From Glaciimonas sp. PCH181 (GTDB lineage Bacteria > Pseudomonadota > Gammaproteobacteria > Burkholderiales > Burkholderiaceae_D): a stretch of 64,000 nucleotides of DNA. Made by a program: the position numbers and the translations under genes. Shown piece after piece: positions 21,291-30,143 of the stretch. The stretch is taken from contig NZ_PYFP01000006.1 of the NCBI RefSeq assembly GCF_003056055.1, positions 211,712-275,711 of the forward strand, in the 5' to 3' direction. The notes beneath the pieces were generated by a model that saw nothing but the letters and a program-made list of their open reading frames with translations, was not told the DNA's origin and did no database searches. Position 1 is the stretch's first letter; each line of letters begins with the position of its first letter.

Positions 21291-22460
21291 ATGACTACGC
21301 AAAACGCGAACACCACTTTATTTATTGGCCTGATGTCGGGCACCAGTCTGGATGGCATAGACGGTGTCATGGCTTCATTTCCAAATAATGATGGCAACGA
21401 GCCGCAACAACATCCAGCGACGACCCTGGCATCAGCGTATATGCCTTTTTCTGCCACATTACGCAGAGAATTGATGGCACTGCAACGTGCAGGCGAGAAT
21501 GAAATCGAACGTGAAGCACTAGTCGGCAATACGCTGGCGACGCATTACGCAGCCTGTGTCGAGCGCTTATTGATCGATGCAGGACTGCGAGCCGACCAAA
21601 TCCGCGCTATTGGGGTGCATGGTCAAACCATCCGCCATCGGCCAGAACTGGGATTCACCCGTCAAACGAATAATCCGTCGTTGCTAGCCGAACTGACCGG
21701 AATCGATGTTATCGCCGATTTCCGTAGCCGCGACATCGCCGCTGGCGGCCAAGGCGCACCTTTAGTGCCAGCCTTTCACCAAGCCGTGTTTGCAAATCCG
21801 GCAGAAACCCGCGTCGTCGTGAATATTGGTGGCATAGCCAACATCAGCGTCTTGCACCAGCGAACGGACGGCGCTACAACTGTGACGGATATTGGCTTTG
21901 ATACTGGGCCAGGCAATAGCTTGATGGATCTTTGGATCAAGCTCAATAAAGGTAAGGATTACGACGAAAATGGCGTGTGGGGGGCTAGCGGCACCGCTCT
22001 GCCAATGCTATTAAAGGCATTTCTCAACGAGCCTTACTTTGCGTCTCCACCACCTAAAAGTACTGGCCGTGATTTGTTTAACGAAGCATGGCTGGCGGCA
22101 AAACTGGCCCAGTTCCCCCAGCTTTCTCCCGCCGATGTGCAAGCAACACTTGTCGCGCTAACAGCAGCGACGATTGCCGACGCCATCGCACGCCACGCTA
22201 GCGATGCCAAGATGGTCTATGTTTGCGGTGGCGGAGCTTATAACCCCTATCTGATGAAAATGTTAGGACGATCACTCGCACAGCATGGCTCAGCCGCCGC
22301 AGTCGAATCGACCGAGGCCCTCGGAGTTGCGCCGAATCACGTAGAGGCACTGGCATTTGCCTGGCTGGCGCAGCGCTTCGATTTAAGATTACCTGGAAAC
22401 TTGCCCGGCGTGACCGGTGCCGCTGGCCCCCGTATTTTGGGAGCGCTGTATCCAGCCTGA
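21291..22460 (+). CDS. anmK: Anhydro-N-acetylmuramic acid kinase
   Basis: Phosphorylates and opens 1,6-anhydro-MurNAc during cell-wall recycling in the cytoplasm. The 389 residues show [12 protein letters not shown] (14-25), [31 protein letters not shown], and [12 protein letters not shown] and [10 protein letters not shown], all family hallmarks. The ATG sits immediately after the T-run of a terminator hairpin, leaving no ribosome binding site, yet the N-terminus aligns well with the family. It may be leaderless or initiated in an unusual way. The upstream neighbour is also a peptidoglycan enzyme. Confidence 0.96.
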   Translation: MTTQNANTTLFIGLMSGTSLDGIDGVMASFPNNDGNEPQQHPATTLASAYMPFSATLRRELMALQRAGENEIEREALVGNTLATHYAACVERLLIDAGLRADQIRAIGVHGQTIRHRPELGFTRQTNNPSLLAELTGIDVIADFRSRDIAAGGQGAPLVPAFHQAVFANPAETRVVVNIGGIANISVLHQRTDGATTVTDIGFDTGPGNSLMDLWIKLNKGKDYDENGVWGASGTALPMLLKAFLNEPYFASPPPKSTGRDLFNEAWLAAKLAQFPQLSPADVQATLVALTAATIADAIARHASDAKMVYVCGGGAYNPYLMKMLGRSLAQHGSAAAVESTEALGVAPNHVEALAFAWLAQRFDLRLPGNLPGVTGAAGPRILGALYPA

Positions 22461-22487
22461 TCCGGGAGATGAAGACAGTCAGCATGC

Positions 22488-22524
22488 AAAAAAGCACTCA
22501 GATATATTATCTGAGTGCTTTTTT
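22488..22524. terminator. Bidirectional terminator between anmK and erpA
   Basis: Perfect 17-bp inverted repeat AAAAAAGCACTCAGATA / TATCTGAGTGCTTTTTT with a 3-base loop, lying between the convergent anmK and erpA genes. Poly-A and poly-T flanks allow termination on both strands. Confidence 0.92.
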
Positions 22525-22580
22525 CTTAACTATTTCAGTTGCCGCAACCTGCGTTCTGCTAATGCCTTACTTAGCAGAAA

Positions 22581-22940
22581 TTACGCAGAGAACGAAGATC
22601 CGCAGCCGCATGTCGTCGTTGCATTAGGATTCTTGATGACGAATTGCGCGCCTTCCAAATCATCCTTGTAATCGATTTCTGCGCCGACCAGATATTGATA
22701 ACTCATTGAGTCGATCAGCAACTGCACGCCATTCTTGGTCATGGTCGTGTCGTCTTCATTGACGATTTCATCAAATGTGAAACCGTACTGGAAGCCAGAG
22801 CAGCCACCGCCCTGCACAAATACGCGCAGTTTCAGATCTGGATTGCCTTCTTCTTCAATCAGCTGCGCCACTTTCGAGGCTGCACTATCAGAGAAAAGAA
22901 TCGGGGATACAACGTCTTGGATTTCAGCGACAGCATTCAT
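22581..22940 (-). CDS. erpA: Iron-sulfur cluster insertion protein ErpA
   Basis: A-type carrier that delivers [4Fe-4S] clusters to apoproteins, notably in isoprenoid synthesis. From the ATG at 22940 (GGAG six bases upstream) the protein is about 119 residues. It carries the three conserved cysteines of the HesB/IscA fold: one in [11 protein letters not shown] and the pair in [11 protein letters not shown] at the C-terminus. It lies downstream of the bactofilin gene. Confidence 0.94.
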   Translation of the reverse strand: MNAVAEIQDVVSPILFSDSAASKVAQLIEEEGNPDLKLRVFVQGGGCSGFQYGFTFDEIVNEDDTTMTKNGVQLLIDSMSYQYLVGAEIDYKDDLEGAQFVIKNPNATTTCGCGSSFSA

Positions 22941-23015
22941 TTTTGGCTCCTGCGGGAACATACAATACTTGCATTATAGGCGTTTAGCTGCGATTACGCA
23001 GACGAGACGCAACTC

Positions 23016-23471
23016 TTAAGCGGACTCTGATACTTTTGACAACTCTGCAACGGTAGAGCTCTGTGTAATCTGTGGGATCTGCCGCGTTTCCAGCAACCGT
23101 AATGTTGCTTCCGGCGTTACCACCTGATCATGCGTCAACTTACCGCTTACCAGAGCACCACTATGCATTTCCAGAATTTTGTAATTTACATCACCGGTTA
23201 TGCGGGCTTTCGGTTGTAATTCAAGCAGTTCAGATGAAAAAACATTCCCCACGACCTCACCGTTGATCACTAAATGCGCTACGCGGATTTCACCCTCTAC
23301 CTTGGCGTTCTCGGAAATCACCAGCATCGTGATTGATCCCTCGTCCGCGATGACGTTGCCTTTAATATGGCCGTCAATACGCAGACCGCCTTTGAAATGC
23401 ACATCGCCATGAATACTTGTCGACGAACCGATCAAACTGTCGATGGTGTGTTTTGCTTTACGGTTAAACAT
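23016..23471 (-). CDS. Bactofilin family cytoskeletal protein
   Basis: Bactofilins polymerise into nucleotide-free filaments that scaffold cell-wall enzymes. From ATG 23471 (AGGA upstream) the protein is about 151 residues: an N-terminal tail, a central beta-helical domain (STSIHGDVHFKGGLRIDGHIKGNV, then GEIRVAHLVINGEVVGNVF, ITGDVNYKILEMHSGALVSGKL) and a short C-terminal tail. The repeated hydrophobic/glycine spacing is typical of DUF583. It lies about 95 bp downstream of a coiled-coil membrane protein gene and 2 kb from an M23 peptidase gene. Confidence 0.93.
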   Translation of the reverse strand: MFNRKAKHTIDSLIGSSTSIHGDVHFKGGLRIDGHIKGNVIADEGSITMLVISENAKVEGEIRVAHLVINGEVVGNVFSSELLELQPKARITGDVNYKILEMHSGALVSGKLTHDQVVTPEATLRLLETRQIPQITQSSTVAELSKVSESA

Positions 23472-23565
23472 AGTAATCCTGTCCTGTGATGCCGGGTTAT
23501 CGTGGTCCGTTACTACGGGCAAGCTTCAATCGATATCCTCAATGATGGACGGCAATTATAAAGCA

Positions 23566-24303
23566 CTAAAGATGCGTCGATTGTTGCGCCCGAACCTGGC
23601 CTTTTTCCAGCACTTTGACCTGCAACGTTTTAATCGTCGTCCCTTCCGGTAAAGTTACCATCCCATCAATGCGCTGGTAATACTTGAAATCAAGTCGAAA
23701 ACCAGCCTTATCAGTGGGATTTGCATTCTGTTCGGGATAGGTCAATACAACATTTTTACCGCGTACAACCGCATTCACCAGCACCTGAAAGTCACCCACA
23801 AAATCGCGGCCATTGTTACCGCCGCGCATGATCAGAGAGCGATAACGCAATTGTGTCGGCGCGACCAACGCAAGATTCAAACGTTGAATCGCAACACCCT
23901 CGTTGCCGATAGCTGTTGGCAGCAAACCCTCAAAAAATGCCAGATCCTCTTTGAGTTTGGCGTTATCCAGTTCCAGCGCTGTAATTTGCTTGTTCAACTG
24001 CGCCTGAGTCGCTTGCGCAATATTTTGCTGACTCTCGGCCGCATTGGCGAAACTTAAAAATCGATCCCGTTCCAGACTCAATACGGTGACTTTGGCATTC
24101 AGGTCGGTTACATCCTGTGCGGTAGCCTGCACTCTGCCACCAGTAAAACTTCGACCAGCGTCATATGCCCAGAAGGCTATCGCAGAACTCAAACCAATCA
24201 GCGCAACCCCAAATGCCGCTTTTAACGGCCACGGAGAATGACTTTTGATCGTCATTCTCGGGGCAGAAATAGACATCTGTCGACGCCATAACGTGTACTT
24301 CAT
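23566..24303 (-). CDS. Single-pass membrane coiled-coil protein, DUF6776-type
   Basis: Function unknown. From the first ATG at 24303 the protein is about 245 residues: a basic N-terminus, one transmembrane segment (LKAAFGVALIGLSSAIAFWAY), a coiled coil (DLNAKVTVLSLERDRFL to ITALELDNAKLKEDLAFFEGLL) and a beta-rich C-terminal domain. Topology predicts the C-terminal domain in the periplasm. It lies between argC and the bactofilin gene, same strand; the architecture resembles bactofilin-linked M23 proteins without the peptidase. The family name is from memory. Confidence 0.65.
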   Translation of the reverse strand: MKYTLWRRQMSISAPRMTIKSHSPWPLKAAFGVALIGLSSAIAFWAYDAGRSFTGGRVQATAQDVTDLNAKVTVLSLERDRFLSFANAAESQQNIAQATQAQLNKQITALELDNAKLKEDLAFFEGLLPTAIGNEGVAIQRLNLALVAPTQLRYRSLIMRGGNNGRDFVGDFQVLVNAVVRGKNVVLTYPEQNANPTDKAGFRLDFKYYQRIDGMVTLPEGTTIKTLQVKVLEKGQVRAQQSTHL

Positions 24304-24346
24304 CGGACCACGACTAGCGACGCTCGGCAGCAATGAACCAATGACA

Positions 24347-25384
24347 TTATGGCAAAACGGGTACGTGCATCAAACCCGTTGTTTCATCCAGACCAAACAT
24401 CAGATTCATACATTGCACCGCTTGCCCCGATGCACCTTTGACCAGATTATCCTGAACCACCAGCACGACGACCGTATCGCCATCGTTCGGGCGATGCAAA
24501 GCAATCCGTAGCATGTTCGAACTGCGTGTTGAGCGGGTTTCCGGATGCGCGCCAAACGGCATTACGTCAATGAACGGTTCGTCCTTATACGCATCCTCAA
24601 ACAAAGCTTGCAGCGCAACGTTGTCCAATTTCTGGTTCAGACGCGCATACAGCGTGGAATGCATCCCACGTATCATTGGCACCAAATGCGGCGTAAACAG
24701 CAGACCAACCTTTTCCTCAGTCAACTTGGTCAGTTGCTCCAGAGTTTCTGGCAAATGCCGATGCCCTGACACGCCGTAGGCCTTGAAATTATCACTCGCT
24801 TCGGAGAACAGCATCGCCACTTCGGCTTTACGTCCCGCGCCAGACACGCCTGATTTACAATCGGCGATCAGATTCGATGCATCAATGACGCCAGCTTTTA
24901 GCAGCGGTGCCAAGCCCAATTGCATCGTCGTCGGATAGCAGCCGGGATTGCCGACCAGACGCGCTTCTTTAATCGCTGCACGATTTAACTCTGGCAAACC
25001 GTACGCAGCTTCTTTGAGTAATTCAGGACAGCTGTGCGGCTGTTTGTACCATTTTTCAAATACCGCAGTATCTTGCAAGCGGAAATCTGCCGCCAGATCG
25101 ATCACTTTGACCCCTGCTGCCAGCAACGCCGGTGCCTGCGCCATGGCGACACCATGCGGCGTTGCAAAGAAAACTACGTCGCACTCTTCCAAATGCGCGT
25201 TTTCAGGACTGGAAAAGGCTAATGCGACACGTCCGCGCAATGACGGGTACATATCGGCAATCGGGGTCCCGTCCTCTTTTCGTGAGGTGACAGCCATCAA
25301 TTGCACTTGCGGATGCGTTGCCAGCAAACGCAATAACTCGACGCCGGTATATCCGGTACCACCAACGATTCCAACCTTAATCAT
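24347..25384 (-). CDS. argC: N-acetyl-gamma-glutamyl-phosphate reductase
   Basis: NADPH-dependent enzyme, third step of arginine biosynthesis. From ATG 25384 (AAGGA seven bases upstream) the protein is 345 residues beginning [21 protein letters not shown], the Rossmann motif. The catalytic cysteine is in [11 protein letters not shown] and the histidine-containing segment is [10 protein letters not shown]. It lies downstream of the rplM-rpsI operon but past a strong terminator, so it is probably transcribed separately. Confidence 0.96.
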   Translation of the reverse strand: MIKVGIVGGTGYTGVELLRLLATHPQVQLMAVTSRKEDGTPIADMYPSLRGRVALAFSSPENAHLEECDVVFFATPHGVAMAQAPALLAAGVKVIDLAADFRLQDTAVFEKWYKQPHSCPELLKEAAYGLPELNRAAIKEARLVGNPGCYPTTMQLGLAPLLKAGVIDASNLIADCKSGVSGAGRKAEVAMLFSEASDNFKAYGVSGHRHLPETLEQLTKLTEEKVGLLFTPHLVPMIRGMHSTLYARLNQKLDNVALQALFEDAYKDEPFIDVMPFGAHPETRSTRSSNMLRIALHRPNDGDTVVVLVVQDNLVKGASGQAVQCMNLMFGLDETTGLMHVPVLP

Positions 25385-25591
25385 TTTTTCGTCCTTACCT
25401 GAAAACACTATTGGCGCCTGAGTCGCCAGTCTGATCTGCGATAGCCGGGCCTTTGCCCGGTCCAAAAAATATACCAACGCATGTTTGTGTTGGTATAGCG
25501 GCGTATTTTAGCAGCCTGAAGGCAACTACTTCGTCCCCATCAAAAATCCGCGTAAAAATCTTATGTTTTGATCGATATAAAAAATTGGCGA

Positions 25592-25625
25592 AAAAAAAAC
25601 CGCCGGGTGCGAACCTGGCGGTTTT
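25592..25625 (-). terminator. Intrinsic terminator of the rplM-rpsI operon
   Basis: Stem AAACCGCC/GGCGGTTT with inner GGT/ACC pairs, followed on the minus strand by eight or more T residues. It lies just downstream of the rpsI stop codon. Confidence 0.9.
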
Positions 25626-25645
25626 TCTTGCTTTCGAAGCAAATA

Positions 25646-26038
25646 TTAACGCTTCGAGAATTGCTTTGCCCGACGCGCTTTGCGCAGACCGACTTTTTTA
25701 CGCTCAACTTCACGTGCATCACGTGTAACAAAACCAGCTTTTGACAGTTCTGGCTTCAAAGTTGCATCGTAGTCGATCAGAGCACGTGTAATGCCGTGAC
25801 GAACTGCACCAGCTTGGCCGGACTCGCCGCCGCCGCTAACGTTGACTTTGATGTCGAAAGTTTCAACATTGTTAGTCAATACTAGTGGTTGACGAATAAC
25901 CATCAGACCGGTTTCGCGCGAAAAATACTCATTCGCTGGCTTGCCGTTGACGATGATTTGACCTGAGCCTGACTTGATGAAGACGCGCGCCACTGCACTC
26001 TTGCGACGGCCGGTTCCGTAATTGTAGTTACCGATCAT
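25646..26038 (-). CDS. rpsI: 30S ribosomal protein S9
   Basis: Small-subunit protein whose basic C-terminal tail reaches the P-site tRNA. The 130-residue protein has [14 protein letters not shown] at the N-terminus, [20 protein letters not shown] in the middle and the invariant C-terminal [11 protein letters not shown]. It lies 9 bp after rplM in the standard two-gene operon. Confidence 0.98.
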   Translation of the reverse strand: MIGNYNYGTGRRKSAVARVFIKSGSGQIIVNGKPANEYFSRETGLMVIRQPLVLTNNVETFDIKVNVSGGGESGQAGAVRHGITRALIDYDATLKPELSKAGFVTRDAREVERKKVGLRKARRAKQFSKR

Positions 26039-26047
26039 GTCAATTCC

Positions 26048-26476
26048 TTAGAGTTCAAGTACTAATGGTTGCTGCGCTGCATGCGGATGGGAACCATCTG
26101 CGTACACTTTCAGCTTCTTGATCATAGCGTAGCCTAGCGGGCCTTTAGGCAACATGCCCTTGACTGCTTTTTCTAACGCACGACCTGGAAAACGCTGTTG
26201 CATTTTCTGGAAATTGGTTTCGTAGATACCGCCTGGATAACCGGAGTGACGGAAATATGTCTTGTCGGTTGCTTTTGCGCCAGTAACACGCAATTTGCCA
26301 GCGTTGATAACGACGATGAAATCGCCAGTGTCGACGTGCGGAGTAAATTCTGGTTTGTGTTTGCCGCGCAATCGGAGTGCCACTTCGCTGGCAACACGTC
26401 CGAGGACTTTGTCCGTCGCGTCAACCACGTACCAATTACGCTGGACTTCATGTCCTTTAGCGGAAAAAGTTTTCAT
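26048..26476 (-). CDS. rplM: 50S ribosomal protein L13
   Basis: Early-assembly large-subunit protein. The 142 residues are standard and include [33 protein letters not shown], and the C-terminal [10 protein letters not shown] and [13 protein letters not shown]. First gene of rplM-rpsI; a strong promoter lies about 130 bp upstream. Confidence 0.98.
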   Translation of the reverse strand: MKTFSAKGHEVQRNWYVVDATDKVLGRVASEVALRLRGKHKPEFTPHVDTGDFIVVINAGKLRVTGAKATDKTYFRHSGYPGGIYETNFQKMQQRFPGRALEKAVKGMLPKGPLGYAMIKKLKVYADGSHPHAAQQPLVLEL

Positions 26477-26586
26477 GTTGACTTCCTTACTAGTTTAATT
26501 CGCTCAAATGGTGGTTCCGGCGCTATCAAAAACACCGCTATTCCGATGTTATTGTCCTGCTTTGACGCCAGACTCTGCCTTGTAAT

Positions 26587-26645
26587 CTTTTCCTGAGCAA
26601 ACGGAAAAGCCGTAAATTATAACGTTTTCAAGGACTTGGCGTCAA
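26587..26645 (-). promoter_or_regulatory. rplM-rpsI promoter and 5' leader hairpin
   Basis: On the minus strand TTGACG (26645-26640), 18-bp spacer and a perfect TATAAT (26621-26616). The predicted start site near 26609 coincides with a hairpin, CTTTTCC / GGAAAAG with a 9-base loop (26609-26587), so the mRNA would begin in a 5' stem. The remaining leader to the rplM ATG is about 110 nt. Confidence 0.75.
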
Positions 26646-26757
26646 ATTCATTGATGCGATAACAGAATTCTCGTGCATCCGGCAGGAAAACTGTTGTAAA
26701 TCCGGAGGCTATCAGAGGATTTTTCGCCAACCAAAAGTCACAATCTTTTGAAAAGGC

Positions 26758-26855
26758 AAAAAAAACCCGAAACATCGTGGTTCCGGGTGGAATCCGCACT
26801 ACGAGGAGAGCGGAGGAGACATGGCTGATTGCCAGCAAGCATTGCGGCACTCAGT
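26758..26855 (-). ncRNA. Candidate small RNA with anti-Shine-Dalgarno hairpin loop
   Basis: An orphan transcription unit of about 98 nt between rplM and osmC. Its 3' end is an intrinsic terminator (ACCCG/CGGGT plus AAC/GTT, then eight T on the minus strand). Just 5' of it is a hairpin TCCGC/GCGGA whose 12-base loop contains CTCCTC, complementary to ribosome binding sites; a second CTCCTCC lies immediately 5' of the stem. It has its own promoter (listed separately). No open reading frame of note fits. The design resembles CUCCUC-loop regulatory RNAs known from other bacteria, but no named family was recognised. Confidence 0.6.
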
Positions 26856-26861
26856 AAAATC

Positions 26862-26890
26862 ATCTTAGCAGACGAAATTGTGCAGCGCAA
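26862..26890 (-). promoter_or_regulatory. Promoter of the candidate small RNA
   Basis: TTGCGC (26890-26885), exactly 17 bp, then TAAGAT (26867-26862) preceded by TGC, an extended -10. The predicted start at about 26855 gives an RNA of roughly 98 nt ending at the terminator T-run. Confidence 0.6.
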
Positions 26891-27131
26891 GAAAAAATAC
26901 GAACATTCGATTTCACCACCTTTTTTCCTGATTCTCCTATGAAGAATTTCGTTAGCTGTGCACAACGGACATTTTTATAATATCGATATGCCTTTTGACA
27001 CCAAAAAATGATGCAGCGCAATATTTAAGGACGCACATCAATCGAAGGGCAATAAAGCAAGCTATCCACCAACGACAAACTTGAAGAGCAGTTAAACTAT
27101 TCCGATCTATCAATCAGTCAGTGAGAAACAT

Positions 27132-27578
27132 ATGGAATGCACAGTGCGCTGGACAGGTTTGTCCGGCATGACGTTTTTGGCCGAAACCGGCTCAGGCCAC
27201 GTAGTAACGATGGACGGCGCTCCCGATGGCGGCGGCCGCGATCTTGCGCCACGCCCTATGGAGCTGGTGTTGGCCGGGACAGGCGGCTGTACTGCTTATG
27301 ACGTAGTGTTAATTCTGAGAAAAAGCGGGCAAGACATCCGCGCTTGCGAAGTAAAACTGACTTCAGAACGAGCAGAAAAAGATCCTAAGGTATTTACCAA
27401 AATCAATTTCCACTTCATCGTCCGTGGTCGCAACCTGAAGCCGAACGTTGTGGAACGCGCGATTAAGTTGTCCCATGAGAAATATTGCTCTGCATCAATC
27501 ATGCTGGAAAAAACTGCCGAAATAACGCATAGCTATGAAATCGTCGACGATCTGGCGGAATTGCCACCGACCAGCTAA
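27132..27578 (+). CDS. OsmC/Ohr family protein
   Basis: OsmC-fold proteins include thiol-dependent peroxidases for organic hydroperoxides. The 148-residue protein has the family segment LVLAGTGGCTAYDVVLILRKSG containing the first reactive cysteine, and the second cysteine in EKYCSASIMLEKTAEI. Both redox cysteines are therefore present. This version resembles the YhfA-like subgroup, whose substrate is unclear. It is divergent from the small-RNA candidate. Confidence 0.9.
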   Translation: MECTVRWTGLSGMTFLAETGSGHVVTMDGAPDGGGRDLAPRPMELVLAGTGGCTAYDVVLILRKSGQDIRACEVKLTSERAEKDPKVFTKINFHFIVRGRNLKPNVVERAIKLSHEKYCSASIMLEKTAEITHSYEIVDDLAELPPTS

Positions 27579-27590
27579 TTTACGATCACA

Positions 27591-27619
27591 ATCTAGCCCT
27601 AAGCCATATAGGGCTAGAT
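27591..27619. terminator. Hairpin between osmC and coq7
   Basis: Ten-bp perfect stem ATCTAGCCCT/AGGGCTAGAT with a 9-base loop, between the convergent osmC and coq7 genes. There is no T-run directly after it on the plus strand, so termination is probable from position rather than certain. Confidence 0.55.
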
Positions 27620-27624
27620 GTTAA

Positions 27625-27645
27625 AGGTCGGAGGTCGGAGGTCGG
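27625..27645. repeat. Triple 7-bp tandem repeat AGGTCGG
   Basis: Three perfect copies of AGGTCGG lie head to tail between the osmC hairpin and the coq7 stop codon. A fourth degenerate copy follows. Likely a slippage microsatellite in a spacer. Confidence 0.85.
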
Positions 27646-27648
27646 ACG

Positions 27649-28275
27649 TCAGATGTAATATGCAACGCTAGTCATTACTTTCGACATTGTCCGCATTGCC
27701 TTTTGCGCCGGTAGTGGCAGGTCAGTTCCTCCCAAAGCTTTCGCCGCGGCGCCATGCGCAATTTCATCTTCACGCATTTGCATCACAATCGCCCGGGACT
27801 TAGTGTCTTGTTCGGGCAATTCGGTCAGATGGCTGGTCAGATGTTCTTCGACTTGCCGCTCGGTTTCTGCAACAAAACCAAGACTGCGCGTATCTCCTAG
27901 TCGCGCCGCGACAGTGCCCAGCGCATACGCGCCGACATACCACAACGGATTAAGCAAGCTGACACGCGACCCTAACTCGCGCAGACGTTCTGCAGTCCAG
28001 GCCAGATGATCTTCTTCTTCGCGGCCCGCCTCGGCAAATTGTTGCTTGATCGGTTCCCCCTGCGCAAACCGCCCTTGCGCGTCATACAGCGCCTGCGCGC
28101 AGACTTCCCCGACATGATTTACCCGCATCAAACCCGCGCTGTGCCGCTGCTGATCTGCGTCCAACACGGTCTGCGCGACTTGCAATGCAGGATTCGGCCG
28201 CGATGCCGATGCAATCCCGCCAATCACGCGCAGCGCACGATCGAAATCTCCAATAACCTTGTCTAAAAATGGCAT
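27649..28275 (-). CDS. coq7: 3-demethoxyubiquinol 3-hydroxylase (Coq7)
   Basis: Di-iron monooxygenase of the last hydroxylation step in ubiquinone synthesis, membrane associated. From ATG 28275 the protein is about 208 residues. The carboxylate-bridged di-iron ligands are visible as two ExxH motifs and lone glutamates: [35 protein letters not shown] and [11 protein letters not shown]. An in-frame TTG four codons upstream could also be used. It is convergent with osmC. Confidence 0.94.
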   Translation of the reverse strand: MPFLDKVIGDFDRALRVIGGIASASRPNPALQVAQTVLDADQQRHSAGLMRVNHVGEVCAQALYDAQGRFAQGEPIKQQFAEAGREEEDHLAWTAERLRELGSRVSLLNPLWYVGAYALGTVAARLGDTRSLGFVAETERQVEEHLTSHLTELPEQDTKSRAIVMQMREDEIAHGAAAKALGGTDLPLPAQKAMRTMSKVMTSVAYYI

Positions 28276-28374
28276 CTGTTTGACCAATAGAAATATGCGA
28301 TGAGGGAATTTTATCAGGGGTGCAACAAGTTCACCGAACTAAGCAGGTCAAGTACAGTAAACCAACCGCGCCAT

Positions 28375-29211
28375 TTAACCAATTACTCGCTTTGGGCGAA
28401 ACACTGCGGCATCGGCATAAAAATCCTGACCCTGATTGCCGCACCAACCCGGCACGCCCAATACGGGCAACGGCGTTAATTGCCCAATAGTCATGCCTTG
28501 CTGCGTCAAATGTCCTGCCAGATAGCGATCAATCCAACGCCTGCGCGAATCCATATCCTGCACAAAAAAATCATCAGGAGCGATCAGTATTAACGTGTGC
28601 GCGGTAATCGCTTTGTAAGGACGCACCAGCTTTTCTACCAGCGCGTGGCCGAATAGCCATATCTCGGCATTGACGCCAAACGCCGCACGCTGCTCAATAA
28701 ATGCTTCGCACCATTGATGCTGCCTTAGCGCCGCAATCAACGCGGTGCCTGCAAGGCCATCGCGAACGACCAGCAACGCTGCATTTTCATCAAAAATCGT
28801 CGCCGCATCACGTGCTGCACCGCGTGGCTTACCGCTACCCGATAACGTCCCGGCCTTGGATAGCTCCGCCGCTTGCAATGCATTCAGGCGCGCTTTGCTG
28901 GCGGGAAATGAGAGCCATATCAGCGCATTTAAAAAATCATGGAGATTTGTCCGCGTCGGCACCTTGCCGGTTTCGCTAATGAACGCTTCGTAGGCAGTAT
29001 CGGCAGGCAATGCCGTCTGCGGCACAAAACCAATTAGCAAGCCACGATGATTGCGAATATCACCTGCGATGGCGGCGTTGTTGAGCGCCAGAAGCCAATC
29101 TTCGGTCGCAGCCAATTGCGCACCGTAGCCGCGCAGAGGCGATAGCCAAGGCTGTTGCCAGTCGATAGCATCAAGGAAGTGCGCAGTTGGGGAGGAGGGA
29201 GGAGAGCTCAT
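28375..29211 (-). CDS. DUF3025 domain-containing protein
   Basis: Function unknown. About 278 residues with the family opening FLDAIDWQQPWLSPLRGYG and conserved stretches PTRTNLHDFLNALIWLSFPASKARLNALQAA and LVVRDGLAGTALIA. There is no signal peptide or membrane segment. The family is widespread in betaproteobacteria as a single-copy gene. The ATG at 29211 was preferred to a GTG three codons upstream; no good ribosome binding site is seen for either. It lies downstream of nrtD. Confidence 0.7.
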   Translation of the reverse strand: MSSPPSSPTAHFLDAIDWQQPWLSPLRGYGAQLAATEDWLLALNNAAIAGDIRNHRGLLIGFVPQTALPADTAYEAFISETGKVPTRTNLHDFLNALIWLSFPASKARLNALQAAELSKAGTLSGSGKPRGAARDAATIFDENAALLVVRDGLAGTALIAALRQHQWCEAFIEQRAAFGVNAEIWLFGHALVEKLVRPYKAITAHTLILIAPDDFFVQDMDSRRRWIDRYLAGHLTQQGMTIGQLTPLPVLGVPGWCGNQGQDFYADAAVFRPKRVIG

Positions 29212-29296
29212 TTTGCGCACATTTTACAGCGCCCTCCCCGCGTCCTCCACATGTTTCCAGATTCAGCAGCGCCCCGCTGCCTTTTGCCGGAACGAA

Positions 29297-30106
29297 CTAC
29301 GCAGCTTGCTGCGATGGATGTGATTGCTTGCGATACAAAAATTCCAACACCGTAGTGCGATATTCCGCATACAACGCATCCTGCGCCAATGCGACTCTTT
29401 CACGTGGTCGCGACAAGCGCACTTCCACGATTTCGCCGATGGTCGCGGCTGGCCCATTGGTCATCATCACGATGCGGTCCGATAGCAAAACTGCTTCATC
29501 AACGTCATGCGTCACCATCACGACGGTCGATTCCGTCTTCGCAACAATTTTTAATAACTCGTCCTGCAAGTGGGCACGCGTCAATGCATCCAACGCCCCG
29601 AATGGCTCATCCATCAGCAGCACTTTAGGCTCCATCGCCAGCGCCCGGGCAATGCCGACGCGCTGCTTCATCCCGCCAGATATTTCATTCGGGCGCTTCT
29701 GCGCCGATGCCATCAAGCCGACCAACGCCAATGCAGCATTGGTGCGCTCTTTCAATGCCGCTTTATTTTCGGTCGCTGAAAACACCCGCTCAACGCCTAA
29801 AAAAACATTTTCGTAGCAGCTCAACCAAGGCAGCAAAGAATGATTTTGAAACACGACAGCGCGCTCTGGCGAAGGCCCCGCAATTTCGCGATTTGCACAC
29901 AGCAATACACCGGCACTCGGTTGCAACAAACCCGCAATCAGATTCAGTAAAGTCGATTTTCCGCAGCCGGAGTGACCGATCAGCGTTACAAACTCGCCTT
30001 TGCGTACCGTCAGATTAATTTCACGCAGCGCATGGAAATCTCCTTTGCGCGTATGAAACAGCATTTCAGCCTGATGGATATCGATAAATTTTTCGTCGCG
30101 CAGCAT
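29297..30106 (-). CDS. nrtD: Nitrate ABC transporter ATP-binding protein
   Basis: ATPase subunit of a nitrate/nitrite/cyanate-type ABC importer. The 269-residue protein has Walker [10 protein letters not shown], the Q-loop [12 protein letters not shown], the signature [15 protein letters not shown] and Walker [15 protein letters not shown] followed by the switch histidine VTHD. It follows the permease gene by 37 bp, and GAGGA precedes the ATG. Operon nrtABD. Confidence 0.93.
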   Translation of the reverse strand: MLRDEKFIDIHQAEMLFHTRKGDFHALREINLTVRKGEFVTLIGHSGCGKSTLLNLIAGLLQPSAGVLLCANREIAGPSPERAVVFQNHSLLPWLSCYENVFLGVERVFSATENKAALKERTNAALALVGLMASAQKRPNEISGGMKQRVGIARALAMEPKVLLMDEPFGALDALTRAHLQDELLKIVAKTESTVVMVTHDVDEAVLLSDRIVMMTNGPAATIGEIVEVRLSRPRERVALAQDALYAEYRTTVLEFLYRKQSHPSQQAA

Positions 30107-30143
30107 GATATTTTTCCTCTGGATATAATTGCTAGGTGCCGAA

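Noticed and set aside
26617..26850. A 77-codon minus-strand reading frame over the small RNA region
   Set aside because: It runs through the small-RNA terminator and into the rplM promoter, has no ribosome binding site and resembles no known protein. The RNA features explain the sequence better.
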